This document shows positions 17,640 to 27,033 of a stretch of DNA of 64,000 nt, one piece after another; the stretch's first letter is position 1, and each line of letters begins with the position of its first letter. The DNA lies in the NCBI GenBank assembly GCA_026708645.1, contig JAPOUM010000017.1:100676-164675 (forward strand), read 5' to 3'. The translations under genes and the position numbers were made by a program. The DNA comes from Acidimicrobiaceae bacterium. Its GTDB lineage: Bacteria; Actinomycetota; Acidimicrobiia; Acidimicrobiales; Aldehydirespiratoraceae. Below the pieces are notes generated by a model. It saw only the letters and a program-made list of their open reading frames with translations. It was not told where the DNA came from and did not search any database.

Positions 17640-17727
17640 CCGCTCGCCGCGTGTGTTCAACGCGCCAAACGTGCCGCTCGGCGCCCCGCTCGGCGCCTGT
17701 CTCGGCGTGCCTGTCTCGGTGCGCCGA

Positions 17728-18000
17728 CTAGCCGGCGGCTGAGCGGCGCTGTTGCACCTCACGCATCAGGCGGCTCTTGCGCCTGGCGGCCGTGTTGCGA
17801 TGCAGCACGCCTTTGGAGGCGGCCTTGTCGATGCGCTTGACCGCCGTTCGCAGAGCCTCAGCGGACGCCGCCTCGTCGCCGTCGACGGCAGCCAGCGCAG
17901 CCTTGGCGCGGGTGCTCACCTCTGAACGGACCGTGCGATTGCGCAGACGTCGCTTCTCGTTCTGCCGGTTCCGCTTGATCTGGGACTTGATGTTGGCCAC
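17728..18000 (-). CDS. rpsT: 30S ribosomal protein S20
   Basis: 90 residues, GTG start giving the family's standard opening (M)ANIKSQIKRNRQNEKRRLRN. S20 binds 16S rRNA early in small-subunit assembly. The rest (AVKRIDKAASKGVLHRNTAARRKSRLM) is the canonical end. A GTG two codons earlier (18006) is the alternative start. It is opposite to holA and lepA, the usual place of rpsT in actinobacteria being between these genes. Confidence 0.96.
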   Translation of the reverse strand: MANIKSQIKRNRQNEKRRLRNRTVRSEVSTRAKAALAAVDGDEAASAEALRTAVKRIDKAASKGVLHRNTAARRKSRLMREVQQRRSAAG

Positions 18001-18289
18001 GCTCACCTGCCGGTCTTGTAGAGCCTGCCGCCGCGGATCCGTGTGACGGAACCGTCGGGGCGCCCGTGTAGAGGCGACTGCCGAGGCTAGCGTTGCGGCG
18101 CTGCGGCTGCACCGTCACGAGCGGATTCCCTCGCAGCTTCCACCTGCGTCCTCCTCGAGAGCCTCGACGCCCGCTGCATCGACCGCCTCTCCGACCGACC
18201 GCACATCGACCGCCGCTACGACCGCCTCTCCGACCGCTACGACTGATCGCCGCACCGACCGCTCTACTACCGCTTCAAGATCCCCGCCC
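18001..18289. other. Divergent intergenic region rpsT/lepA
   Basis: 289 bases. The part nearest lepA (about 18170-18270) is a degenerate repeat of CGACCGCCTCTCCGACCG-like words. No gene seen. Promoters for both genes should lie here, but I could not place them. Confidence 0.5.
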
Positions 18290-20074
18290 ATGGAACTGAA
18301 CCGCATACGCAACACTTCGATCATCGCCCACATCGATCACGGCAAATCGACACTGGCCGACCGGATGCTGGAACTGACCGGCGCGGTCGAGGCGCGTGAG
18401 ATGCGCGAGCAGTATCTCGACTCGATGGACCTCGAGCGTGAGCGGGGCATCACCATCAAGCTCCAGTCGGTGCGCCTCAACTGGCGAGACCATGTGATCA
18501 ACTTGATCGACACGCCGGGCCACGTCGATTTCAGCTACGAAGTCAGCCGTTCGCTGGCCGCCTGCGAGTCGGTGATCCTGGTGGTGGACGCGGCCCAGGG
18601 GATCGAAGCCCAGACGCTGGCCAACTGCTACCAGGCCATGGAGAACGATCTGGACGTGGTGGCGGTGCTCAACAAGATCGACCTGCCCGCAGCGGATCCT
18701 GACCGGGCGGCCGAAGAGATCGAGCGGGTGCTCGGCATCGACGCCGCCGAAGTGCTGCAGATCTCGGCCAAGACCGGCGACGGCGTGGCCGAACTGCTCG
18801 ACGCTGTTCTGGAGCGCACTCCGCCGCCCGCCGGTTCGTCGGACGAGCCGCTGCAAGCGCTGATATTCGATTCGCATTTCGACCAGTACCGCGGGGTGGT
18901 GTCTTCGCTGCGGGTGGTCAACGGGACGCTGACCGCCGACACACGGCTGCGTTTCATGCAGGCGGGCACGGTTCACAGCGTTGACGAACTCGGAGTCCGC
19001 ACCCCCGACAATGAGGCGTTCGAGCGTCTCGGACCGGGCGAGACCGGCTATCTGATCGCAGGCATCAAAGACGTGGGCGAAGCCCGCTCGGGCGAGACCG
19101 TCACCGACGACGCCAGGCCCGCGTCTCAGCCCCTGGCCGGATACTCCGAACCCAAACCGATGGTCTTCTCGGGTCTTTACCCCACCGAAGGCGACGACTT
19201 CTCCAACCTTCGGGCGGCTCTGTCGAAGCTGCGCCTCAACGACGCCGGGTTCAACTACGAGCCCGAGACCTCGGGCGCTCTGGGCTTCGGTTTCCGCTGC
19301 GGGTTCTTGGGCTTGCTGCACATGGAGATCGTGCGCGAGCGCTTGGAGCGCGAGTTCGACCTCTCGTTGATATCCACCGCTCCTTCGGTGGAGTATCGGG
19401 TGACTCTGACCAGCGGCGACACGCTGGCCGTGTCGAATCCCTCCGACATGCCCGAAGCCGCCCGGATAGCGGCCATCGCCGAGCCCTGCCTGGCGGCGTC
19501 GCTGATCAGCCCCGCCGACTACACCGGCACGCTGATGGAACTGTGCCAGTCGCGTCGTGGCGAGCTGCAAGGCATGGACTATCTGTCGCCGGAGCGCGTC
19601 GAGTTGCGCTACCGGTTGCCGCTGGCGGAGGTGGTGGTCGATTTCTTCGATCAGCTCAAGAGCCGCACTCAGGGTTACGCCAGCTTCGACTACGACGCCG
19701 ACGGCTACGCCGACGCCGACCTCGTGAAGGTGGACATCTTGTTGCAGGGCGCCGCGGTCGACGCTTTCTCTTCTGTGGTGCACCGCGACAAGGCCTACGC
19801 CTACGGGCGGGCGCTCACGCAACGACTGCGGGATCTGATACCGCGACAGCAGTTCGAGGTGCCGATTCAGGCAGCCATCGGAGGGCGGATCATCGCCCGC
19901 GAGACCGTGAAGGCTTTCCGCAAAGACGTCACCGCCAAGCTCTACGGCGGCGATGTCACCCGCAAGCGCAAACTGCTCGAGAAGCAGAAGGCCGGCAAGA
20001 AGCGCATGAAGAGCATCGGTCGGGTGGACATCCCCCAAGAGGCTTTCATCTCGGCTCTCACCCTCGAGGATTGA
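18290..20074 (+). CDS. lepA: Elongation factor 4 (LepA)
   Basis: 594 residues, normal length. Ribosome-bound GTPase that back-translocates or rescues stalled ribosomes. GTPase motifs: G1 AHIDHGKST (14-22), G2 RGITIK, G3 DTPGHVDF, G4 NKIDLP. The C-terminal LepA-specific domain is complete ([50 protein letters not shown]). The ATG start at 18290 gives [18 protein letters not shown], as expected. hrcA and dnaJ follow on the same strand. Confidence 0.98.
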   Translation: MELNRIRNTSIIAHIDHGKSTLADRMLELTGAVEAREMREQYLDSMDLERERGITIKLQSVRLNWRDHVINLIDTPGHVDFSYEVSRSLAACESVILVVDAAQGIEAQTLANCYQAMENDLDVVAVLNKIDLPAADPDRAAEEIERVLGIDAAEVLQISAKTGDGVAELLDAVLERTPPPAGSSDEPLQALIFDSHFDQYRGVVSSLRVVNGTLTADTRLRFMQAGTVHSVDELGVRTPDNEAFERLGPGETGYLIAGIKDVGEARSGETVTDDARPASQPLAGYSEPKPMVFSGLYPTEGDDFSNLRAALSKLRLNDAGFNYEPETSGALGFGFRCGFLGLLHMEIVRERLEREFDLSLISTAPSVEYRVTLTSGDTLAVSNPSDMPEAARIAAIAEPCLAASLISPADYTGTLMELCQSRRGELQGMDYLSPERVELRYRLPLAEVVVDFFDQLKSRTQGYASFDYDADGYADADLVKVDILLQGAAVDAFSSVVHRDKAYAYGRALTQRLRDLIPRQQFEVPIQAAIGGRIIARETVKAFRKDVTAKLYGGDVTRKRKLLEKQKAGKKRMKSIGRVDIPQEAFISALTLED

Positions 20075-20110
20075 ACAGGCGCCGCCGGATGCAGCGGTAG
20101 AGTCTGACGC

Positions 20111-21259
20111 ATGCGTGACGACTGCATGCGTGACGACAAGCCCGGCGACATGAGCGAACCCAGCGTCAGCCACGGCGTGCGCTCGGGTGGCAGCACGAGC
20201 CCGAACCCGGCTGCGAGCATGAGCGGCAGACAGCAGGACTCCTTGATCGCAGAGACGAGCCCCCCTGCGCTCGATGATCGCAAGGCCGCCATTCTGTATG
20301 CCGTCGTTCAGGAGTACATCCGCACCGCCCAGCCGGTGGGCTCGGGTCGTGTGGCCGGCCTGGCGGGGATCGACGCTTCGCCGGCCACGATCCGCAACGA
20401 GATGGCCGCTCTGTCCGAGCAGCACTACCTGACACAGCCTCACACCAGCGCCGGTCGGGTGCCCACGGCCAAGGGCTACCGCTGTTTCGTGGACCAGTGG
20501 CGCCGGCAGTCTCCCGCTCCGGTGCTCGACGCCGCCGACCGTCGGCAGGTCAACAAGTTCTTCTCGGCGCCGCACGGAGGTTTCGAATCGATCCTCAGCG
20601 ACACCACCGGACTCCTGTCGGATCTGACCGACTGGACCGCTGTGGTGGTGGCGCCGAGCCCCGCAGCCGCGACCGTGCGCTCCGCGCAGCTCGTGGAGCT
20701 GTCGTCGACGACGGTGCTGGTGGTGGCGGTGATGTCCAACGGCGTTATCGAGAAGCGCAACCTGGAGGTTCCGGTCGACATCAAGCCGGAAGTGGTGGCC
20801 GACGCCTCTGAGCGTCTGGCTCGCCGCATCGTGGGGCGGACCTTGGTGGAGATCGGCGACTGCGACCCGCCCGACGACATGCTGCTGGCTGCGGCGATCA
20901 CTGCTTTGCAGGAGGCTCGGGCGCACCACGAGGTGTTCGTCGGCGGCACGTCCAAACTGGCCGCCGCCTTCGACGCGGTCGAGCAGTTGAGCGAGGTGCT
21001 GAGCCTGCTGGAGCAGCAGCTGGTGGTGGTGACGCTGATGCGCCGGGTGATCGACGGCGGCCGCCGGGTGGCGATCGGCGAAGAGACCGGGGTGCCGTCG
21101 CTGGCCGACTGCTCGCTGGTACTGGCGCCGTACAGCACCGAAGACACCGACGGCGGGGCGATCGGCGTCATCGGCCCCACCCGGATGGACTATCCGCAGG
21201 CATTGTCGGCGGTGGCTGCCGTGAGCCGCAAGCTCGGTTCCGCCCTCGGCGAAGTCTGA
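20111..21259 (+). CDS. hrcA: Heat-inducible transcription repressor HrcA
   Basis: 382 residues. HrcA represses groE/dnaK-type heat-shock genes by binding CIRCE operators. The winged-helix is clear (LDDRKAAILYAVVQEYIRTAQPVGSGRV... SPATIRNEMAALSEQHYLTQPHTSAGRVPTAKGYR). The start is uncertain: the first 55 residues are not conserved and open with a duplicated MRDDCMRDDK; a later ATG at 20150 is possible. I searched for CIRCE (TTAGCACTC-N9-GAGTGCTAA) near the gene and saw none. The order hrcA-dnaJ-rsmE is widely conserved. Confidence 0.94.
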   Translation: MRDDCMRDDKPGDMSEPSVSHGVRSGGSTSPNPAASMSGRQQDSLIAETSPPALDDRKAAILYAVVQEYIRTAQPVGSGRVAGLAGIDASPATIRNEMAALSEQHYLTQPHTSAGRVPTAKGYRCFVDQWRRQSPAPVLDAADRRQVNKFFSAPHGGFESILSDTTGLLSDLTDWTAVVVAPSPAAATVRSAQLVELSSTTVLVVAVMSNGVIEKRNLEVPVDIKPEVVADASERLARRIVGRTLVEIGDCDPPDDMLLAAAITALQEARAHHEVFVGGTSKLAAAFDAVEQLSEVLSLLEQQLVVVTLMRRVIDGGRRVAIGEETGVPSLADCSLVLAPYSTEDTDGGAIGVIGPTRMDYPQALSAVAAVSRKLGSALGEV

Positions 21260-21349
21260 GCCGTTGAACCCGCCGCGGCGTGCCGGGCGACTGTCGGGCA
21301 GTTGAGCCTCTCAGCGGCTGATCGTCTCCAAGAGGCGGATCATCTCTAA

Positions 21350-22465
21350 ATGGCTGATCATTACGAGACGCTGGGCGTGGAGCGCGGCGCCACCGACGAA
21401 GAACTCAAACGGGCCTACCGGAAAAAGGCTCGTGAGTTCCATCCCGACGCCAATCCCGGAGACGCCGCCGCCGAGGCCCGCTTCAAAGAAGTGAGCGCCG
21501 CCTATGAGGTGCTGTCGGATCCCGAGCGCCGCTCGCTTTATGACAGGTTCGGCACCGACGACACGCGATCCGGGGGCGTGTCCGACCCGTTCGGCGGCGG
21601 CTTGGGCAGCATCTTCGACGCTTTCTTCGGCGATTCGGGCTTCGGTTTCGGCTCGACCGCGCAGCGTCGCGGCCCGCCTGCGGGCGAGAACCTGGAGACT
21701 CATGTCGAACTCGATCTGCACGACGTGGTGTTCGGCGCCGAGCGTGAAGTGTCGGTGCGGACCGCGGTGCGCTGCGAGACCTGCGACGGCAGCGGCGCAG
21801 CGGAGGGCACGTCGCCGGTGCGGTGCTCGCAATGCGAAGGCTCAGGTCAGGTCCGTCAGGTGCGCCAGTCGATGCTGGGCCAGATGGTGACAGCAGTCGC
21901 CTGTGAACTCTGCGGCGGACTCGGGGAGAGGATCGAGCGGCCCTGCGAAGACTGCGACGGCCACGGGCGCCTGATCGAGCGACGCACCTACAACGTCGAC
22001 ATTCCTGCCGGCGTCGACGACGGCACCACGCTGCGACTGGGCGGCAGAGGCGCCGCCGGCCCTCGTGGCGGCACGCACGGCGACCTCTACGTGCATGTCC
22101 GGGTCCGGCCCCATCCGCGCTTTCATCGCAACGGCAGCGACTTGGTGCACGAACTGCACGTGCCTTTCACTCAGGCGGCGCTGGGGGCGCAGATCGACTA
22201 CGAGACCCTCGACGGCAACGAGGACGTGGCGATACCGAGAGGCACCGAGACCGGAGCGGTGCTGAGACTTCGAGGATTGGGCGTGCCGCATGTCAACAAC
22301 AGCCGCCGCCGGGGCGATCTTCTGATCCAGCTGGTGGTGGACGTGCCCGACGACCTGACCGCCGAGCAAGAGGAGCTGGTGCGCCGGCTGGCCGAACTGC
22401 GCGGCGAGGAAGTCGCCGAGCCCAGCGAGGGTCTGCTGGGCCGGATCCGCAACGCCTTCCGGTGA
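21350..22465 (+). CDS. dnaJ: Chaperone DnaJ (Hsp40)
   Basis: 371 residues, normal for a type I J-protein. J-domain with the HPD motif (REFHPDANPGD) at residues 1-70, a Gly/Phe-rich linker (DPFGGGLGSIFDAFFGDSGFGFG), four CxxCxGxG-type zinc repeats (CETCDGSG, CSQCEGSG, CELCGGLG, CEDCDGHG) and two C-terminal substrate domains. It delivers unfolded clients to DnaK and stimulates its ATPase. The stop overlaps the start of rsmE by four bases. Confidence 0.97.
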   Translation: MADHYETLGVERGATDEELKRAYRKKAREFHPDANPGDAAAEARFKEVSAAYEVLSDPERRSLYDRFGTDDTRSGGVSDPFGGGLGSIFDAFFGDSGFGFGSTAQRRGPPAGENLETHVELDLHDVVFGAEREVSVRTAVRCETCDGSGAAEGTSPVRCSQCEGSGQVRQVRQSMLGQMVTAVACELCGGLGERIERPCEDCDGHGRLIERRTYNVDIPAGVDDGTTLRLGGRGAAGPRGGTHGDLYVHVRVRPHPRFHRNGSDLVHELHVPFTQAALGAQIDYETLDGNEDVAIPRGTETGAVLRLRGLGVPHVNNSRRRGDLLIQLVVDVPDDLTAEQEELVRRLAELRGEEVAEPSEGLLGRIRNAFR

Positions 22466-23271
22466 CGGGCGTCCGGCCGGTGAGGGTCGGCGGCGGCCAG
22501 CCGTGCAGCCGTGCAGCCGGGCGCTGCGGCGCCTCCGCGGCTCAGACGGCCGGCGACGCCGGTTCGGGCCCGCATGTGCTGGTGGACGCTGTCGATGTGG
22601 ATGCCCCCGAGCTTTCAGACGACGACCTTCATCACCTCACCAGGGTGCTGCGTCTGCGTGCCGGCGACTCGCTCACAGTGGGGGACGGCGCCGGCGCCTG
22701 GCGGCTCTGCCGTTTCGCCGGCGTCGGCGCGAGGAGTCTGCTCGAACCGGCGGGAGAGGTGGTTTCGGCGCCTGCGCCGAGCCCCGAGCTGGCGGTGGGT
22801 TTCGCGGTGCTCAAAGGCGGGCGCAGCGAAACCGTCGTGCAGAAGCTCACCGAGCTGGGCATCGATCGGATCGTGCCTTTCGTGGCGGAGCGGTCGGTGG
22901 TCCGCTGGGAAGCGGCCAGGGCGCAGCGGTTGTTGCAGCGCTGGCAGCGGGTCGCTGCGGAGGCGGTGATGCAGAGTCGCCGCTTGTGGCTGCCGCAGGT
23001 GTCGGCGCCTGAGAGGTTCTTTGAGCTTGATCTGAGCGATGCCGTGCTGGCGGATCCCGATCCCGCCGCCGGCGCCTTGTCGGCGTGTCAGAACTTCGTG
23101 ATGGTGGGCCCCGAGGGAGGCTGGAGCCCCGAGGAGGCGGCCGCGGTGGGTCGGCGTGTCTGCCTCAGCTCGCAGATACTGCGCGCCGAGACGGCTGCTG
23201 TGGCAGCAGCGGCTCTGCTGGCTGCCCGCCGCAGCGGCCACCTGCCGGCATCCGAGCCGCCCGCGGGTTAG
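22462..23271 (+). CDS. rsmE: 16S rRNA (uracil1498-N3)-methyltransferase
   Basis: 269 residues. RsmE methylates U1498 of 16S rRNA with S-adenosylmethionine. SPOUT-fold motifs are visible: FAVLKGGRSETVVQKLTELG, RWQRVAAEAVMQSRRLWLP, MVGPEGGWSPEE and LSSQILRAETAAVAA, the last two forming the knotted SAM site. The first 37 residues are an unconserved extension. It overlaps dnaJ, the standard arrangement. A short GTGGGAGTA tandem follows the stop. Confidence 0.95.
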   Translation: MTGVRPVRVGGGQPCSRAAGRCGASAAQTAGDAGSGPHVLVDAVDVDAPELSDDDLHHLTRVLRLRAGDSLTVGDGAGAWRLCRFAGVGARSLLEPAGEVVSAPAPSPELAVGFAVLKGGRSETVVQKLTELGIDRIVPFVAERSVVRWEAARAQRLLQRWQRVAAEAVMQSRRLWLPQVSAPERFFELDLSDAVLADPDPAAGALSACQNFVMVGPEGGWSPEEAAAVGRRVCLSSQILRAETAAVAAAALLAARRSGHLPASEPPAG

Positions 23272-23379
23272 TAGTGGGAGTAGTGGGAGTAGTGGCAGGC
23301 GTGGCAGGCGGCGCCGAGGTGTGGGGTAGCGGCGGCCGTTTTCGGCATCTGAGCTGCCCGCTGCCGGGTGTCGCGTGGC

Positions 23380-24735
23380 TCAGCGGTCGGCGACCTGGGT
23401 GACCGTGAACAGGTCGGCTTCGCCAGCCGGGTCGAAAAGCTTCGAGCCGTTGGTGGTGTAGACCCGCAGCAGATCGCATTCCCCGTCGGCGACGGCCTCG
23501 GCGCCGGTGGGGGAGTCGATGCGCCAGCGTTGCGGCAGCGTCAACGTCTCGCCCGGCTCGGGCCAGTCGTCGAAGAGCGCTATCCCGCCGTTGCCGGGGC
23601 GGACGATCGCGGCTGTGGCGGTGCCGTCGCAGTCCCAGTCGCCGATCTCGACGAAATCACCGGAGACGCCCAGCGCGAAGCGGCGACCCCCGTGGTTCAG
23701 CAGCGCCGCAGCCTGTCGCAGGGATGCTGCCGATGCTGCCGGTTTCTCTGGGGCTTCCGGTGCTGCCTGAGCTTCCGGTGCTGCTGGTTCTTCTGGCGTT
23801 TCAGAGCCGATCGCGGAGGCGCCGCTGCTGGTGTCGTCGCTTGAGACGTTGAACGCAGCGTCAGCAGAATCCTCTGCATCCTGTGACTTCTCAGACTTCT
23901 CGGCGTTCTCGGACTTCTCAGACTTCTCGGCAGCCTCGGCGTTCTCGGCAGCCTCCAGCTGGACCGTCTCTTGCGACGTCTGTGACGTCGCAGGCCAGTC
24001 GGTCGTGGCGCTGCGGCTGCCCAGCGCGAAACCTCCGACGATCGCGAAGCCGACCGCTCCGGCGATGAGGAGTCGTCTGGTTCGCAGGCTGAGTCGCTCG
24101 CTGCCAGGTCCGGCAGCCCTCACGGCGGCTGTTTCATCCCCCTGCCCCGGCCCCGGCGCCGGTCTGGTTTTCTTGGCCGGCTTCCGAGCGGCGAGCAAGT
24201 CGAGTCGTCTCGCCATCTCGCGTGCGCCGATCAAGCCGCCGCGAGCCGCGTCCGCCACCGCCAGAAGCTTCCCGGAGAGAGCGCTCTTGCCCAGCGAGGA
24301 GTCGTGGCACAGCTCGGCCAGAGCCGCCAAGTCACGCCGGCAGTTCTCGGTCGTGGCCTCGTCGGCGCGGGTCAGACCGCAAAGCACGGGACGGTCGTCG
24401 ACCCCGTGAAGCACGTGCGGCCCAGTCAACTGAAGATGCGCCACGCCCAGCTGGTGCAAGTCGGCCACCACAGCCGCGAGCGCGGCCATCCCCGCGGCGC
24501 GCTCCACCGGGTCGCTCAGCGGTCGGGTGGCCCAAGTGTCGGCGTTCACGAACTCGGTGTGCAAAGCACGACCGCCGTCGGGGGTCTCAACGAGGTCCAC
24601 GAAACGCACCATGCCCGGATGGTCCAAGCGCCGCAGCAGCTCCGCCTCTCGCTCCAGAGACTCGGCTCGCTCCGCGGGCGCCTGCTTGACGGCGATCAGG
24701 CGCTCGTCGCTGCGACTGACCGTCACCGCTGCCAT
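23380..24735 (-). CDS. Membrane-anchored protein-kinase-like pseudokinase
   Basis: 451 residues from an ATG with GGGAG upstream. Residues 1-180 resemble a Ser/Thr kinase: VKQAPAERAESLEREAELLRRLDHPGMVRFVDL looks like the beta3 lysine, alphaC glutamate and following strands. The glycine loop, the catalytic HRD Asp (HLQLTGPHVLHG instead) and the DFG Asp (LCGLTRADE instead) are missing, so catalysis is unlikely. A membrane helix (about 228-245) leads to an outside part with a Glu/Lys/Ser/Ala repeat (EKSEKSENAEKSEKS) and a 100-residue C-terminal domain containing GDWDCDGTATAAIVRPGNGG. It is divergent from the DUF512 gene. Role unknown; possibly a scaffold like mycobacterial cell-wall pseudokinases. 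Confidence 0.7.
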   Translation of the reverse strand: MAAVTVSRSDERLIAVKQAPAERAESLEREAELLRRLDHPGMVRFVDLVETPDGGRALHTEFVNADTWATRPLSDPVERAAGMAALAAVVADLHQLGVAHLQLTGPHVLHGVDDRPVLCGLTRADEATTENCRRDLAALAELCHDSSLGKSALSGKLLAVADAARGGLIGAREMARRLDLLAARKPAKKTRPAPGPGQGDETAAVRAAGPGSERLSLRTRRLLIAGAVGFAIVGGFALGSRSATTDWPATSQTSQETVQLEAAENAEAAEKSEKSENAEKSEKSQDAEDSADAAFNVSSDDTSSGASAIGSETPEEPAAPEAQAAPEAPEKPAASAASLRQAAALLNHGGRRFALGVSGDFVEIGDWDCDGTATAAIVRPGNGGIALFDDWPEPGETLTLPQRWRIDSPTGAEAVADGECDLLRVYTTNGSKLFDPAGEADLFTVTQVADR

Positions 24736-24753
24736 GTCCGCTCCCGCTGACAC

Positions 24754-25113
24754 GCGGCGACACGCTTCGCCGCTGTCAAGCAGCCCGTGTCGCGCCCTCT
24801 GCAGCTCCTTCTGCAGCGCCTTCTGTTAGGCACTCTGTCGCACCCTCGTGGTAAATCTATAATTATGCTCATAACACAAAAATACTCTATAAATATTGAA
24901 AAAGCAACACTCGCGCCGAGTTCGCCTCTGCCAGCTGTGACGGTGAGCGCGAATGGGGCGTCTGCCCGTTTGTCGGGCTTGCCGTTGCCGGGGTTGCGAC
25001 GGTGAGTGCGAGCCGGGCGTCTGCCCGTTTGTCGAGCTCGCCCGTCCCGGGCTTCGTTGGTCGGGCGGAGCGACCGGTGTTTCTGGCGAAGGTTCGTCGA
25101 CTAATCTTCAACG
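24754..25113. promoter_or_regulatory. Divergent promoter region with AT-rich island
   Basis: 360 bases between divergent genes. 24840-24910 is strongly AT-rich (CTATAATTATG, TCTATAAATATTG), likely containing promoters, though exact boxes are ambiguous. 24940-25050 holds a direct repeat around GGCGTCTGCCCGTTTGTCG (two copies near 24957 and 25016). No gene seen. Confidence 0.5.
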
Positions 25114-26586
25114 ATGGCCGGTCCGCAGATCGTGGCTGTCGCGTCCGGTTCCCCGGCACAGCGGGCAGGTCTGCAACCCGGCGACGAGGTCGCAGCGATA
25201 GGAGGCGAATCGCCCCGCGACGTGATCCGCTGGCAGCTTCTCAGCAACGGGGCGCGGTTCCCCATGGAGATACTGCGCGACGGCGCCCGCTTCAGCGTGC
25301 AGATCTCAAAACGCGACGGCGAGCCGCTGGGCGCCGAAGTCGACGCGGCGGTGTTCGACGGTGTGCAGACCTGCGACAACCACTGCGAATTCTGCTTCGT
25401 GCATCAGCTGCCGCGGGGTATGCGGCGCTCGTTGTATCTCAAGGACGACGACTACCGGCTGTCTTTCCTCTACGGCAATTTCACCACTCTCACCCGGTTC
25501 AACGAACTCGACTACGAACGTGTGGTCAGCGAGCGGCTCTCGCCGTTGTACGTGTCTATCCACGCCACCGACCCCGATGTTCGGGCCGCGATCCTCCAGA
25601 ACCGTCGGGGAGCAGTGTCGCTGCGCTGGCTGCGGCTGCTGCTGGACGCAGGCATCGAAGTCCACGGTCAGGTGGTGGTGTGCCCCGGCGTCAACGACGG
25701 CGCAGTGCTGGAAGACACCCTTGCGGGAGTGCTCGACCGCTTCGCCGAGTTGCGGACGCTCTGCGTGGTGCCTCTGGGGCTGTCCCGCTACAACCGCCAG
25801 CCGCGGATGCGGCTTCACACCAGCGCGGAGGCCGCATCCGTGGTCGACCTGGTCGAGGGCTGGCAGTCGCGCTTCTTGCGTGCGCTGGGCCGGCGTCTGG
25901 CGTTCTTGGCCGACGAGTACTACCTGATGTGCGGACGCGGCTTCCCCGACGACGATCATTACGAGGGCTTCGATATGCACGAGGACGGCGTCGGCATGGC
26001 TCGAGCCTTCCATGCGCAGTTCACTGTGCAGGGCCGAGAACCGACTCCCCCCAGATCAGGTTTCTTCTCCTGGGTGGACGGGGCGCCCGCCGACGGCTAC
26101 CGCGCTCCTCGGCATGGGTCGCCTGATCCGCAGCCTGCTGATCCGGCGGTTGCTGATCCGCAGGCTGTCCCTAGCTCGTGCGGGGAGCTACCCGGCGACG
26201 GCCCCGAGGATCGCCCGCACGTCGTGCCTGTGGCTTTGACGAGGCGCCGTCCCGGCCGGGACGCCCCTGTGGCGGTGCTCACCGGCACTCTGGGCGCAGC
26301 GGTGGTGGCGCCGCTGGTGGCTTCGCTGGATCGCAGCGATGTGCGAGTGCTGCCGGTGGAGAACCGTTTCTTCGGCGGCAACATCGGTGTCACGGGTCTG
26401 ATGGTCGGCAGCGACTTGGCACGGGTGCTCGCCGGGCAGCCCGAAGGCGACCGTTATCTCCTGCCCGACGTCTGCCTCAGCCGGGGACGCTTCCTGGACG
26501 GCACGTCCCCGCAAGAGCTGCCGCGCCGGGTGGAGATCATCGCGACCCACGGACAGGCTTTGCGCGACGCGCTCGAATGCGGCTGA
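25114..26586 (+). CDS. PDZ/radical-SAM DUF512 protein
   Basis: 490 residues. A PDZ-like start (QIVAVASGSPAQRAGLQPGDEVAAIGG), then a radical-SAM-like centre with Cys87-x3-Cys91-x2-Cys94 (CDNHCEFC) and MRRSLYLKDDDYRLSFLYGNFTT, then DUF512, which includes VPLGLSRYN and the C-terminal VENRFFGGNIGVTGLMVGSD. The family is widespread but its reaction is unknown. An insert of about 30 residues rich in Asp/Pro/Ala (DPQPADPAVADPQAV) interrupts the DUF512 part near residue 340. It lies upstream of der, an association also found in other bacteria. Confidence 0.9.
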   Translation: MAGPQIVAVASGSPAQRAGLQPGDEVAAIGGESPRDVIRWQLLSNGARFPMEILRDGARFSVQISKRDGEPLGAEVDAAVFDGVQTCDNHCEFCFVHQLPRGMRRSLYLKDDDYRLSFLYGNFTTLTRFNELDYERVVSERLSPLYVSIHATDPDVRAAILQNRRGAVSLRWLRLLLDAGIEVHGQVVVCPGVNDGAVLEDTLAGVLDRFAELRTLCVVPLGLSRYNRQPRMRLHTSAEAASVVDLVEGWQSRFLRALGRRLAFLADEYYLMCGRGFPDDDHYEGFDMHEDGVGMARAFHAQFTVQGREPTPPRSGFFSWVDGAPADGYRAPRHGSPDPQPADPAVADPQAVPSSCGELPGDGPEDRPHVVPVALTRRRPGRDAPVAVLTGTLGAAVVAPLVASLDRSDVRVLPVENRFFGGNIGVTGLMVGSDLARVLAGQPEGDRYLLPDVCLSRGRFLDGTSPQELPRRVEIIATHGQALRDALECG

Positions 26587-26646
26587 TCCCCGGAGCTTCC
26601 GGGCCAAACAGGGTGTCGCGGCGCAAGACCGCCCGAAGCGCTGCCT

Positions 26647-27000
26647 GTTGCGGCTGATCTCGGCGAGGTCATGAACGAGACCGATTCTGAGGATCCTCGA
26701 AGTTCTTGAAGTGCTGCTGGTTGCGGCGAGTCCGGCGAGGTCATGAACGAGACCGATCCTGAGGATCCTCGGAGTTCTTGAAGCGGCTGCGCGTTGCGGT
26801 GAGCAGTTGGTGATCAGCTCGCTGCCGGCTGCGGCGGGATTCCCGGAGTTCTTGAAGTGCTGCTGGTTGCGGTGAGCAGTTGGTGATCAGCTCGCTGCCG
26901 GCTGCGGCGGGATCCTCGAAGCTCTTGCAGTCAGCTGATCACCGGCCAGCTCCAAGCGGACGCCCGCACCGCGCGTTGCGGCTGATACTCGAAGCTCTTG
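26647..27000. repeat. 73-bp intergenic tandem repeat
   Basis: Units beginning GTTGCGG start at 26647, 26720, 26793 and 26866, exactly 73 bases apart, with a partial fifth unit at 26975. Each contains an element like GGATCCTCGAAGTTCTTGAAG. The first two units share one core (GGCGAGGTCATGAACGAGAC) and the next two another (GAGCAGTTGGTGATCAGC). It fills most of the 447-base gap between the DUF512 gene and der. No gene seen. Confidence 0.9.
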
Positions 27001-27033
27001 CAGCGCTGCCCGTTTAGCCTGAGTATGTGAACT

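Noticed and set aside
18275..20929. 884-residue open frame on the minus strand
   Set aside because: It is the antisense of lepA and hrcA; composition (Arg/His/Gly/Val-rich) is a GC artefact and no domain is visible.
20111..21349. CIRCE operator around hrcA/dnaJ
   Set aside because: No TTAGCACTC-N9-GAGTGCTAA-like inverted repeat found on either strand.
26647..26938. tRNA-sized 73-bp units as a tRNA cluster
   Set aside because: No cloverleaf, T-loop or D-arm sequence can be formed.
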